Positions 1-8,730 of a stretch of DNA of 19,109 bases are shown here, in pieces. Origin of the DNA: Psilocybe azurescens (Eukaryota > Basidiomycota > Agaricomycetes > Agaricales > Agrocybaceae); assembly GCA_023853785.1 (NCBI GenBank), contig JAJIRX010000186.1:1-19109 (forward strand), in the 5' to 3' direction. The stretch's first letter is position 1; each line of letters begins with the position of its first letter. The position numbers were made by a program, and so were the translations under genes. Under the pieces are notes generated by a model. That model saw nothing but the letters and a program-made list of their open reading frames with translations, was not told where the DNA came from and made no database searches.

Positions 1-46
1 AAGAAAAGGTTTAGCAAAAAAGAAAAATCCCGCGAGCTGTACTCAC

Positions 47-1348
47 ATCCATAAACAACACCGAATTCCTTCGAGTTCGGGCTCCATGCGAAATCGTGGA
101 TAGGGCCCTCCTTGTCCAACGTGACTCTGCAGTCAAAGTTGCCAGCAGCACTGAGGAGGTACATGCCAGTCTCTCCATAGTAGCTCTTGTTCGAGTTGTC
201 GACTTCGGTCTGGGTCAGGAGAAGGACCTGGGTTCCAAGAGTGTTCCACTTGATCTGGGCGCGATCGGCTTTGAAGAAGGTCTTCTGACAGGTGGGGACG
301 CCGCCGAGCGCGCTCAGGCTGAAAATTTTAATGCTAGCAGGGCACCCTGAATGCAAATACCGCTGTAAACCACGATTATTCCATAATGGTGGGTGTGAAG
401 CACGCACCTTTTCTCGGCTACGAATACCGCGATCGAAGGGTTCAACCCGGGGCTCAGGGAAATTGAAGTCGATCCCTCGACTTTGAGCTTGTCCACAATT
501 CCCTTGGACCACTCGAAGGACGGTAAACCTGAATCTCCGACGACACAAGACGAATGGCATGGGACTCGGAGATGGTATACTGGAGGTCCCACCCTCTTGC
601 GACTTTTGATTAAAGGCAATCAACTCCTCTCCTGTAGACACGGAGAATACCCGAAGGTTCTTGTGTTGGGCTCCATCTTCCAATTTGACTGTCGGAAAAC
701 GAACAAAGCAGGTTAAGAATACACGCATAGTTGGCGTGAAGCATGAACCACGTACCAGGTCTTTCCCAAGTAGAAATATATGTCCCGCGAGGCGAGAAGC
801 TCAAATCGACGATATTGGGAAGTGGAAGTTCTTGAAGGAGCTGAGCACCCTCTGCCTGGAAAATGCGGATCCTAAGAAATGAAAACACGACAATCAGTTA
901 CGTGTCGTTTTCGACTCGTAGCATTCATAGATGGTCACTGGATCGTCCCATCTGCGATGCACACGAGCATCTGGGACACTCACACATTGGGCAAGGCATA
1001 GGCATAGAGTCGTCCATCGGCGCTGTAGTTCTGTGTTCGAGCAGGGACATCTGGGGCGACAAACCCGTCGACCGGGGCGTATTCTGGTGTCCCGTTGACG
1101 AGACCGAGGGACTTTTGAGCACGGACTAAAAGTCACAAAGAACATTGCATTAGCACATTATACTCGCTCAAAACCATAACAACGCAATGGGAAGTGTATA
1201 ACGAGCACCAGATTATCCGAGAAACAACGTCTAAAAGCTTGAATCCTCCGAATAGAAATCCCATTGAAATGGACAATCGGCGCACGTGTTACGATTAAAA
1301 AAGTGTGCGGTACTGACATGCGTATTGTTGCGAAGTCTGAGACGCCAT
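47..1348 (-). CDS. EIF2A: Eukaryotic translation initiation factor 2A (eIF2A), N-terminal part, five exons, partial
   Basis: Exons on the minus strand are 1318-1348, 984-1125, 756-871, 408-688 and 47-346, each bounded by GT..AG; the last ends in a GTGAGT donor at 46, so the C-terminus lies outside the window. The start is the ATG at 1348-1346, giving MASQTSQQYA before intron 1. Family-typical stretches are visible: KSLGLVNG, SFSPRGTYISTWERP, LSPGLNPSIAVFVAEK, FFKADRAQIKWN and SYYGETGMYLL. eIF2A is a cytosolic WD-repeat (beta-propeller) protein that supports initiator tRNA delivery; about 290 residues of a family near 600 are present. The reading frame breaks near 588-594, 518-519, 409-412 and 340-342. 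Adding four bases makes the exon sum agree with the phase-1 donor at 46, where a Phe codon split as T|TT would fit the family. Splice sites and residues are otherwise well kept, so assembly error is likelier than a pseudogene. Confidence 0.93.
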
Positions 1349-2007
1349 TTTGGAGATTTACAGAAGAAAGACTAGACTCTGGGGTGCTTGGTAGGAGAAA
1401 AGCAAGTTAATGCTTCGAGGAGGAAAGGAAAAGGGAAGAGGGTAGAGGCGAAGATTTAAGAAACAACACAAATGTCAAATCAATCTTGCTTCAATTTTTG
1501 GAAATTGACCTTGTTTGCACTTTGATTGATCACTTTAGGGCTGGTCTTTCCCTCTTACACTTCGCCTTTTCCTCAACCGTGCTCTCGGAATACATATCAC
1601 CTCCTCGCATCTCAATGGCGATATTTCTCTTAATTTTATCTTCACGGAATCACATTTGAGGATCCTCGGTCTTCCCTTCTATTCCATGAACCCCGTTTCG
1701 TGCACCGCATTTTCTTGTTCTCGTCAATGGGGGCCGCTTGAAGGAATCCCATCGACGCCATGTTCTTTCTTAATGAGAGGAAACAACACAATGTCAACCT
1801 AGTTTCCTTGATATCCTAACCTTGTATACGTGCAATGAACATTTTAGGAACCGTAAGCACTTGGTGTTTTGGGTAGCTTCACCCGAATCAGGTCGCATTG
1901 TTCTCGCAAAGCTATATATTTTCCACACCAACAGTGGCTTCTTTATTAATTACTACCGATCTAAAGCTTCAAATCTCCCAACATCTTCACGCTTGACACT
2001 TGCGGCC
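1349..2007. promoter_or_regulatory. Divergent intergenic region between eIF2A and gene A
   Basis: This stretch of about 660 bases separates the start of eIF2A (minus) from gene A (plus) and should hold both promoters. It has pyrimidine-rich tracts around 1540-1680. A TATA-like element, GCTATATATTTTCC, lies at about 1910-1923, roughly 90 bases before the gene A start codon. The gene A frame stays open upstream to an ATG at 1822, but that extension shows no family resemblance and I treat it as leader. I see no other gene. Confidence 0.5.
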
Positions 2008-3064
2008 ATGTACTTCGACATCGATGACTCGTATGAACAGTGGTCCAGCTCTTCCGACGTAAACTTCGTCTCCCCACAGAATCTTATCAACGTAAACGTC
2101 GTCTCCCCGCAGAATCTTATCAACACGACGAATACCCCGCAACAACGCAATCGCAGGGATGCCCCGACCAAGGTACATTCCACATCTCCATCCTCAGCCG
2201 CCGCGATTCCGCTCACGCTCGCGCACTGGTACAGGTCGACGTCAGCGGATCCGACATGTCCCAAGTCTGCCTTCTGGAGCCCGGGAAACGGCACCTCCTC
2301 TCCCAGGCACACGACCCCATCCCCACCGCCCACACCATCATGAACGGCGAATACGAGGCCGCCCTGCGCGCCATCCGGGAGGCGGCCGACGTCGTCGCCA
2401 TCGTGCCCCGGCTGCCGCAACACACAGGGCCGCTGTCCGTCCCCAGCATCGCCTTCAGCGTGCGCGGCCGGCCGGGCGTGTACCTCCACGAGCTCGGGGC
2501 CGTGCAGATCGACAACGCGTCGGACCCCGTGTTCGAGGGCATGGGGTGGAAGCGCACCCGTGTGGAAATCGATGTGAGCATTGCGCTTCGCATTCTTCTT
2601 GTTCTTCTATCCCCGCACCCCGGCGCCTCGTGGTTGACGCCCTGAACTTACTCTGTGCTGCAGTGACCAGGCATACAGCGCGTAGGACGCAACAACAACC
2701 TCCCGTGCCTCCCGAACCAGGGGTTCTACACCCGTCAGGAGGTCGCGCGCGAGATCGGGAAGCGGGTCCGCGAGGTGCTCCTTCCGGGCACGACCAGCAG
2801 CAATGTACGTCTTCTCCTTTTTGTCCCAATCGAATGGAATCAACTCGTGCTACTGTGCCTGTAATGTCCGACGATGACCTTCCCACTGACTAGCCTACCT
2901 ACCTTGCACGCCATGACGCAATATTATAGGACTACGCACGCCAAGAGCTTAACAGAAACACCCGGCGGTGGGATATCCGATCTATCGACTACTACCGCGT
3001 CCGTGTGATTGGAATTAACTACTACTTCAACTGGGTCCCAGTCCTGGCGATCGATGACAAGTGA
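2008..3064 (+). CDS. Gene A: uncharacterised fungal family protein, four exons, possible nonsense codon
   Basis: Function unknown. Proposed exons are 2008-2058 (or to 2091), 2157-2573, 2664- or 2679-2804, and 2930-3064; all GT..AG and in phase. The protein is about 242 residues. Family marks shared with genes B and D are SVRGRPG (2457-2477), FEGMGWK (2532-2552), YTRQEV (2727-2744) and WDIRSI (2969-2986); the last exon is 135 bases, as in gene B. The intron before position 2664 sits where B and D have an intron directly before LPG/FPG. Here the first codon after that acceptor is TGA followed by CCAGGC (stop-Pro-Gly), so a Trp codon may have become a stop. Using the later CAG at 2676-2678 skips the stop in frame and loses five residues. 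The body is clearly more GC-rich than the flanks. No signal peptide or membrane segment is evident. The gene is real coding sequence; whether it is functional is open. Confidence 0.7.
2059..2124 (+). repeat. Two tandem 33-base copies carrying a duplicated splice donor
   Basis: Copies at 2059-2091 and 2092-2124 differ at two positions. Each begins GTAAAC and contains a CCCCRCAG acceptor-like end. With the acceptor at 2155-2156, either copy can serve as the donor of gene A intron 1 (98 or 65 bases). Because 33 is a multiple of three, both choices keep the same downstream frame and differ by 11 residues. Confidence 0.85.
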
Positions 3065-4914
3065 TAAGTGATATTTCTCCCCGGGGACCTACTGTTAACA
3101 CTACTCCAAGCCTTCCAATTTTACGTGATTATTTGTATGCCAGTAGGACGATGTCGTCCTGCCGTATATCTATACCATAATTGTCACCTTTTGTGTGAGT
3201 AATCATGTTGCACTGATAGCAATAGTTCTGGCCGTGATTTTTAAATAAATCATATCGAATCAGATATGTACTGACAATGAAGAGTTCCGTCATACTGACC
3301 GAAATCCCTGTGGCGTCTCGACGGCCGCGACTGCACCACGTGATAATCAAGGACATACTTATAATTGACTTGGGAGGCTCACGAGTCACCGCAAAAGAAC
3401 ACAGTATCAAAACAGCCTACCCCACGGACGCGCACAATATGGGACGCCACTGTCGATTGCTTCATATGACTTGATCATCTGCGGTCTTCTGATGCTACTC
3501 AGCAAGCGCCCGACTTCGACTTCGGAATTACCCGTAACTAGAACAGATACAGGGATAGCGATGTGGTAGCGGGCGTTTTCCTGCTCTCCTTACATTGATT
3601 CTTGTTCCAATTCGGGTTCAAACCCACTGTTCGCCAAATTCTGGAGAGACATCTCAAAGACATAGCCAGTCATTATGGCTTGGGTAAAGCCATTGACCAG
3701 GAGACTTCAAGAAGTCAGGAGGAGTATGTCTCTCATACCGAGAAATGGATTTTGGGTGGCTGAAATCTAAGGAGGAGAGCACAGTTTCTAGATAATTGAA
3801 ACTGTTGGTCTCGGTGAGCACCTACCATGTATTAAATGAGAGGATAACCAGTAATAGTCACCCTAATACATACAAAATCAAGACTGCAGCACGAGTAAGA
3901 GCCCACAAGCTCCGAGAGTCGCAAGTTCGCCGCATGGTCGTATCACATCATCACCGCGGACAAGTAGTCGCACTCCAGCTGCTCAAACCGTCTTCGCTCA
4001 CGCTTGGGCTCATGGGACAAAGCCAATTTTCCTCTCGACTTCGTCATATCAGGACGAAGCGACCACGATATATAAAGCTTTTGAAAGGCGATTTGACAGG
4101 AAGCAGAAAATATCGTTTCTTTCACAGCCGATTTATTTTAGTATAGATTTTGGTGCTTGTCGGTCGTGAGCTTTCGAAGCACTGGACTACAGTGTCAACA
4201 GCATAAAACGAGCTCTCATGCTCCGCAGAAAACAAACATATCCGGGATGGTAACGCACAGACAAAGTGGTAGTGCCACTCTCACCTCCAAGCCTGCGTGT
4301 AACAACAGCCCAGTTACGGGGCCTTCAATAGGATGTGGCGCGTGTGGCGCGTCCGCTAATAGGTACAGTGCATTTGATTAGGGGTGTGGCCATATGTCCC
4401 AATAATGCCAATAGACGGAAGTATATCTTGCTCATTGTGTAGGATTTGTGTGGCGTGTGTGGCGCCACAACGATCGTCGACGGGCCATAGCAAGCTGTAC
4501 AATGGCAATGGCACCAGAAGTATTTACTCGGACAATGGACTAATGACTGTTAACTTGGTTATAACAACACGGAGGCATTGTTCCCGGAAACACCGGGCAC
4601 CACGGTAAAAGATGGAGTCTGATTAGTTCTTTAGCATCGAGAACAAGGTGAGATTTGAGGCAAAAGCAAGAAGCCAACGCCAAGGGCGTCCATTGTCCGA
4701 AATTTGTATGTCCACTTATAGTAAAAAAGATGGTGTTAATTTATAATAACAATGACTGAACAACTCCCGAACAGTGGACATTGCGGTTCGCAGCTAATTT
4801 CTGTGATGGTGTCATTGATCATGAATTAAATCAGATAACTCTAAGTAACTGTGGTGGTTGTCTAAAGTAGCTAGGCACAAGTAATAAACAAGGTCGTTAA
4901 ATAAAAAATAAAAA
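3065..4914. other. Intergenic stretch without a recognisable gene
   Basis: Short open frames occur on both strands (for example 3129-3410 minus, 3796-4146 plus, 4157-4381 plus), but none shows a family motif or splice pattern I trust. Around 4334-4355 and 4446-4470 there are short GTGTGGCG-type repeats. A stretch at 3640-3770 reads HLKDIASHYGLGKAID on the plus strand, possibly chance or a small coding relic. A TATATAAAG element occurs at about 4070-4078 with nothing clear downstream. Confidence 0.4.
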
Positions 4915-5114
4915 ATGAGGGTATCAAGAAAGGTGAATATCCAAAGAGCAGGCTATCTACTATCTACTTGGTATCTACAAAATAAGTCCAAACCGAAAGC
5001 AAAAAATCGAAGCAGGGTGCAAAGTACGATGATGAATCCGCTGGTGATGGTGATGGTGATGATATAGGTGTAATCCGCGCCGAGAGCCCTAAAAAGAAAA
5101 GAAAAACAAGCAAG
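4915..5114 (+). other. Debatable small exon: Lys-rich, acidic, PKKKRK-containing reading frame ending in a GTGAGT donor
   Basis: From the ATG at 4915 the plus strand reads a Lys-rich peptide. After one frame step at the A-run near 5001-5006 it continues with DDESAGDGDGDD and SPKKKRKTSK, then a strong donor AAG|GTGAGT at 5115. PKKKRK resembles a classical nuclear localisation signal. Against it, no downstream plus-strand exon is evident, because gene B lies antisense there. The same bases on the minus strand form a textbook acceptor (a T-rich tract, then TAG, ending at 5089) followed by a hydrophobic frame. The A-rich composition alone can yield Lys codons, so confidence is low. Confidence 0.2.
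5043..5063 (+). repeat. GGTGAT hexanucleotide microsatellite
   Basis: Three GGTGAT units in a row followed by a further GAT. On the plus strand they encode GDGDGD; on the minus strand ITITIT. Confidence 0.8.
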
Positions 5115-5159
5115 GTGAGTATGAGGAGTCAAAAAACTGGACAAATTCTGGTCTTCGCG

Positions 5160-5260
5160 ACCAGCAGTGAAAACGCTGTCCGTCTGTCCCAAGCCTGAGC
5201 AGCCCCCAGCCCCCGTGCTCAGTGCTCAGCGGCAGGCAGAGCAGAGTTTTCACTGCTGGT
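5160..5260. repeat. Perfect 15-base inverted repeat with a 71-base loop downstream of gene B
   Basis: ACCAGCAGTGAAAAC at 5160-5174 is exactly reverse-complemented at 5246-5260. The loop (5175-5245) is GC-rich with GTGCTCA repeats. It begins about 50 bases past the gene B stop codon in the direction of transcription, so it would lie in the 3' untranslated region, or in a 3' intron if the donor-like AG|GTAATG overlapping the stop is used. The transcript could form a long stem. Confidence 0.85.
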
Positions 5261-5311
5261 ACCGAGGACGAGCACGCGTCGTCACGCCGGACAAAACGAG
5301 CAAACGCCTCA

Positions 5312-6854
5312 TTACCTCGATGACGACATCCCGATGACGGCCACCCAAGGAGACTTCGCCCTGCATAACCTGTACAGCGCGAAGATGTGCAGGCGCCGGA
5401 TGTCGATTCTCCGGAAATCCCATATCGCATCTGGACCCGCAGGTGGCTGCATAGAGTAAACCAGTGCAGGTGGCAAGTCAGTCACGTAGTCCATGTTCAT
5501 GCTATAATGATAATGAACGTACCGTGTAGTACTCATCGAGGGACCCGGCTCTCTTCTGCAATTTCTCAATGTGCAGTTGGATGAGCGATGCGACTTCATA
5601 CAATACCTGCCCTCGCGTGTGCCACTTCCCCTCGCTGTTCACTTTCACGTAATTGCTATCAAATATAAATCCAGGGAGCTGCATTGCATTAGCCAAATGA
5701 TATATCGGGGAACATTGACAGAAGGCACATACAGTCATCTGGAATGATATCTGCTTACCCCCATAGCCCTCAAAGCAGTCCGATTCATCCTCACCGTCTA
5801 TCCTCACTACCTGGTGGCATATGTCCACTATGCGAGGACCAGGTGTACCCCGCACGCTGTACAGAATTGTGTCCCGTACATAGTGATTTGCCATTGACAT
5901 TGGGACTACCAAGTCCAACGATGCGTCCAAAGGTGAGAACATGAAATGTTCGAAGTAATGCTCAGGTGCTTTCGGAACACCCATTCTAAATTTCTTCAGC
6001 AGCCATCTTGTGTTCGTTGGCGACAACATTGCTCCCGTCCGGGACACCCACACCTTTGTCGGCTTCCCGATTGACGCCGGGTCATAATGCCGACGGTATA
6101 TAGGTGCCGGTGGGGATGGACCAAACTATGATCGTCGGGAATTGAAGATGTTTGCGAAGAACGACTATGAGGAATGCGACCGTCAAGACTAATGGTGGGG
6201 TGGGTTGGCAGTAGACTGGGTATTGTGGTGGTGGTAGGGGAGTGCCCATGCTACCAGGCAAAGGGGGTAATGAAGAGGGATATGACCCCGTCGAGGATGC
6301 AGGGAATGAAACCTCCCGAGATTGTTGGTGTCATGAGAGTATGTAGAGACGGGGTGGGGATAGCTAGGCATCTGGCTGATGCTGCTTGTCGGCAGGTCAT
6401 AGTGGTACCATGAATTGGCGGTGGGTAGTGTGTAATATACTGAGTCTTGATCAGTACTTACGCCCACATGACCATTCTACATAGAGACAGGATGCCGGTG
6501 TAAGTTAATGTTTGTGAGCCCAAGTGCGCAAGACAGACCTGGTAATTGCTATTGCCATATGTGGCATCGAGGGGGGAGGGGATTGTGGTGCCCCTGAAGA
6601 TTCTCGGTATCGAACATCGAGCTCGGATAGGTATATCGAGGGTTTTCTGGCGATATGGGGCAGTTGAATGGCTGTAGTAGTGATATTCATTACCCAGCTA
6701 GAAGATAGCAAACATTTTTGTTCATGAACGCGGTGCGGTGTGTAGGACTACAAGAGGACAAACCTGTTCGTCTACCCCTGCTCGAGCTACTGCTGCTGGG
6801 CTGCCCCAAGGGGGCGTACTGAGAGCTGTATAGGTCGTGATGATAGTTCTGCAT
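5312..6854 (-). CDS. Gene B: uncharacterised fungal family protein with long disordered N-terminus, five exons, frame-broken
   Basis: Function unknown. Exons on the minus strand are 6764-6854, 6539-6697, 5733-6476, 5523-5678 and 5312-5446; introns are 54-76 bases with good GT..AG ends. The start is the ATG at 6854 (MQNYHHDLYSSQYAP). The first roughly 230 residues are rich in Tyr, His, Pro and Ser and look disordered. The conserved part begins with KVWVSRTGAMLSPTN and APEHYFEHFMFSPLD. It then shows SVRGTPG (5838-5858), FEGYGGK, an intron directly before LPG (5670-5678), HTRGQV, and WDFRRIDIRRLHIFAL (WDFRRI at 5405-5422) closing with PWVAVIG. These match genes A and D in order and intron position. 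In the disordered part the frame breaks at runs 6643-6646, 6571-6576, 6315-6317, 6197-6200 and 6055-6057. The exon 1 to exon 2 phase is also unresolved. From 6053 to the stop the gene reads cleanly. No membrane segment or signal peptide is evident. Confidence 0.72.
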
Positions 6855-8087
6855 GATAAAGTCAAAAGTTGTTATAGTAGGGGGATGTGAGGAAGAGATA
6901 AGACGGTGTAAGGCGAAAGACGCACATAACGCGAATGTAATTATAGTGAGCCCAAGTAACGTGACCGCCTTTCGGGATTGTCCAATGAGATGTCTAGGGG
7001 TTGGACGGGTGCTGTGAAGGGCCCGACGTGGCTAGCCAACAGTGACAGGCTGAGGGGGATTATTGTTACGACCATGGTGCTGCCAGGCCGGAGCAGGCCA
7101 ATAGAAGGATCAATAAATTGAGGGCCCACTGTGTATTAGTCAATTTACTATAGAAGGTTGGGGGCCGGGTAGCGATGGAATGAAGACAGTCAGTGGCCAT
7201 GATGATGCAGCAGTTGAGAGGGAAGGAACGAATTAGTCCGGTCGTGGAGATTATGTTTGTTCAGTAAAAACTCCGATGTTTGAGCCTCAATGCCGAATTT
7301 GCCGAAATCAAGCCGAAATATACTTATAGCTAGTTTTAATGCATCATGGTTGTTCTAAAACTCTGAAACTTGTTCATAAATCTAACTCTTCATACTTATT
7401 TTTTATTTAGAGGTTCCTGCTTGGACCACAGTCCGAACCTTCTTCACTATACACGGAAATATAAAATCTTTATTTGGTACTCGGCATTAATACTAATTAC
7501 TGCCGATTACGTAATAAATGATTAAGTTTGGATGTGTCGTCTGCCTCTTTTCTCCTTCCAGCTCTTGCCCTTGTTCCCTTTTCGTTAGGCCTCTCCTTCC
7601 CTGTAGGCACTCTGTTTCTGGTCACAGACACAAGTGGCTCATAATCGACTTATCATCCACATTTAAAGTCCTTTTGCTTTAGCGCCTAGCGCATGTTTGT
7701 GCGGTTTACTCTTAGTGTATGGCCCTTCGGTGTTACTGGTCAAAATATCGCCAACTATTTACCGCTTTGTAGGTCCAATTCACATAATGATACGTCTATC
7801 ATCTTCTACGCTTTTGATTCCTGATGACACTAAGTGGCAGAGATTGTCCATTCTAGTATATCCCTATGGCCTTCAAAGTATCTCTGTTGGGAGGTGTATA
7901 ACACCACTTCCTTTAGTAGATTATCGATCGCTAGTGGGCCACCGCCTCAACTGCATGGCCCTTCGCTATGCCCTCAACTATTCTGCTTCTTATTAAACCA
8001 GTAGCCCTCTCTTCTTTTCGTCAAGATCGACAGAGGCCATAATGCTCCCTCATCCTCAGTCACACATCCCAAACAGTACGATATAGG
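6855..8087. other. Region without a recognisable gene upstream of genes B and C
   Basis: The first part should contain the promoter of gene B; I see no clear TATA box close to its start. An open frame of 99 codons at 7697-7996 (plus) has no recognisable motif and reads like chance. The rest is moderately AT-rich. The missing N-terminal part of gene C would be expected somewhere in 7500-8087, but I could not find its PG or FEG elements. Confidence 0.4.
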
Positions 8088-8451
8088 TGCAACAATAAGA
8101 TTGAAAGGCTATACAGTCATGGGGAGCTGCTTCTCGACTTGGCCTCGTTGATTAGCGTCTATGTGAGCAAGTTGCGAAAAGCCTTGGTGCCCATCCATGT
8201 AGGTCATTACTTTCACCATACACAATGGAGAAGTGCGGTGGTTGATGATTATTATTTTAGGACCTACTTCCGCCGTGGGATCCCAGAAGCAAAAAATCGA
8301 CAACTTGCACATCTTTGCGATGTATCTCCCTGTACATGACCAACCTGGTCGTAACGAGCTTCAAGCCCGGGCGCCGCAGGCATGGGTTGCAGTCCTAGGG
8401 TTCCCAGATAGCAGCGATGAAAGCTCTATCCTCACCGGATATTCTCGTTGA
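8088..8451 (+). pseudogene. Gene C: C-terminal fragment of the gene A/B/D family
   Basis: Function unknown. Two exons are visible: about 8088-8198, with SHGELLLDLASLISVYV, and 8261-8451, with WDPRSKK, DNLHIFAMYLPVHDQ and AWVAVLGF, ending at the TGA 8449-8451. The 62-base intron (GTAGGT..TTTTAG) is at the same place as the last intron of genes A, B and D. The WD..LHIF.MY..W.A.LG block matches gene B closely (WD..LHIFALY..WVAVIG). The frame breaks once, in the A-run at 8291-8296; one more A would join the WDPRSKK part to the IDNLHIF part. No N-terminal half was recognised upstream, so this is probably a truncated copy, although unseen exons further upstream cannot be excluded. Confidence 0.65.
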
Positions 8452-8669
8452 GGATAGAACTTTTATCACTGGTTTGCTGGATGACACCGAGAGTCCACGA
8501 CGAAGCATCATTCGAGTTTTCTCTGACTCACGCCGAGAACGCTGCCAGCTTACCATGTCATTCGAGTCTGTCTTCACCTTATGCAGCTTTTCTTTTGTTC
8601 GATTACCAGCGGGGATTGTATTCCTAAACGCTTGTTTCTATCTACATGCACTATTTTACGATCCTTGAT

Positions 8670-8730
8670 AACGACCCCTCATGTTTAATGACCTGCATTG
8701 TATAACAACCTCTCATTGACGACCTCTCAT
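8670..8730 (+). repeat. Three near-identical 13-base units
   Basis: Units at 8670-8682, 8704-8716 and 8718-8730 read AACGACCCCTCAT, AACAACCTCTCAT and GACGACCTCTCAT. They lie about 220-280 bases past the gene C stop. No role is apparent. Confidence 0.7.

Noticed and set aside
47..1348. eIF2A copy as a true pseudogene
   Set aside because: All four frame breaks lie at homopolymer runs, splice sites and conserved residues are intact, and similar breaks recur in unrelated neighbours; assembly error fits better.
1822..2007. Upstream in-frame extension of gene A to an ATG at 1822
   Set aside because: It runs across the TATA-like element and has no likeness to the family; the ATG at 2008 fits the promoter spacing better.
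3553..3645. Possible tRNA or tRNA-derived element (GGTTCAAACCC B-box-like block with TAGCGATGTGG upstream)
   Set aside because: The acceptor stem does not pair (3' GTTCGCC lacks a 5' partner), no anticodon arm forms, and the A-box match is poor.
7697..7996. 99-codon plus-strand open frame
   Set aside because: No recognisable motif, no promoter or splice context, and composition like the surrounding non-coding DNA.
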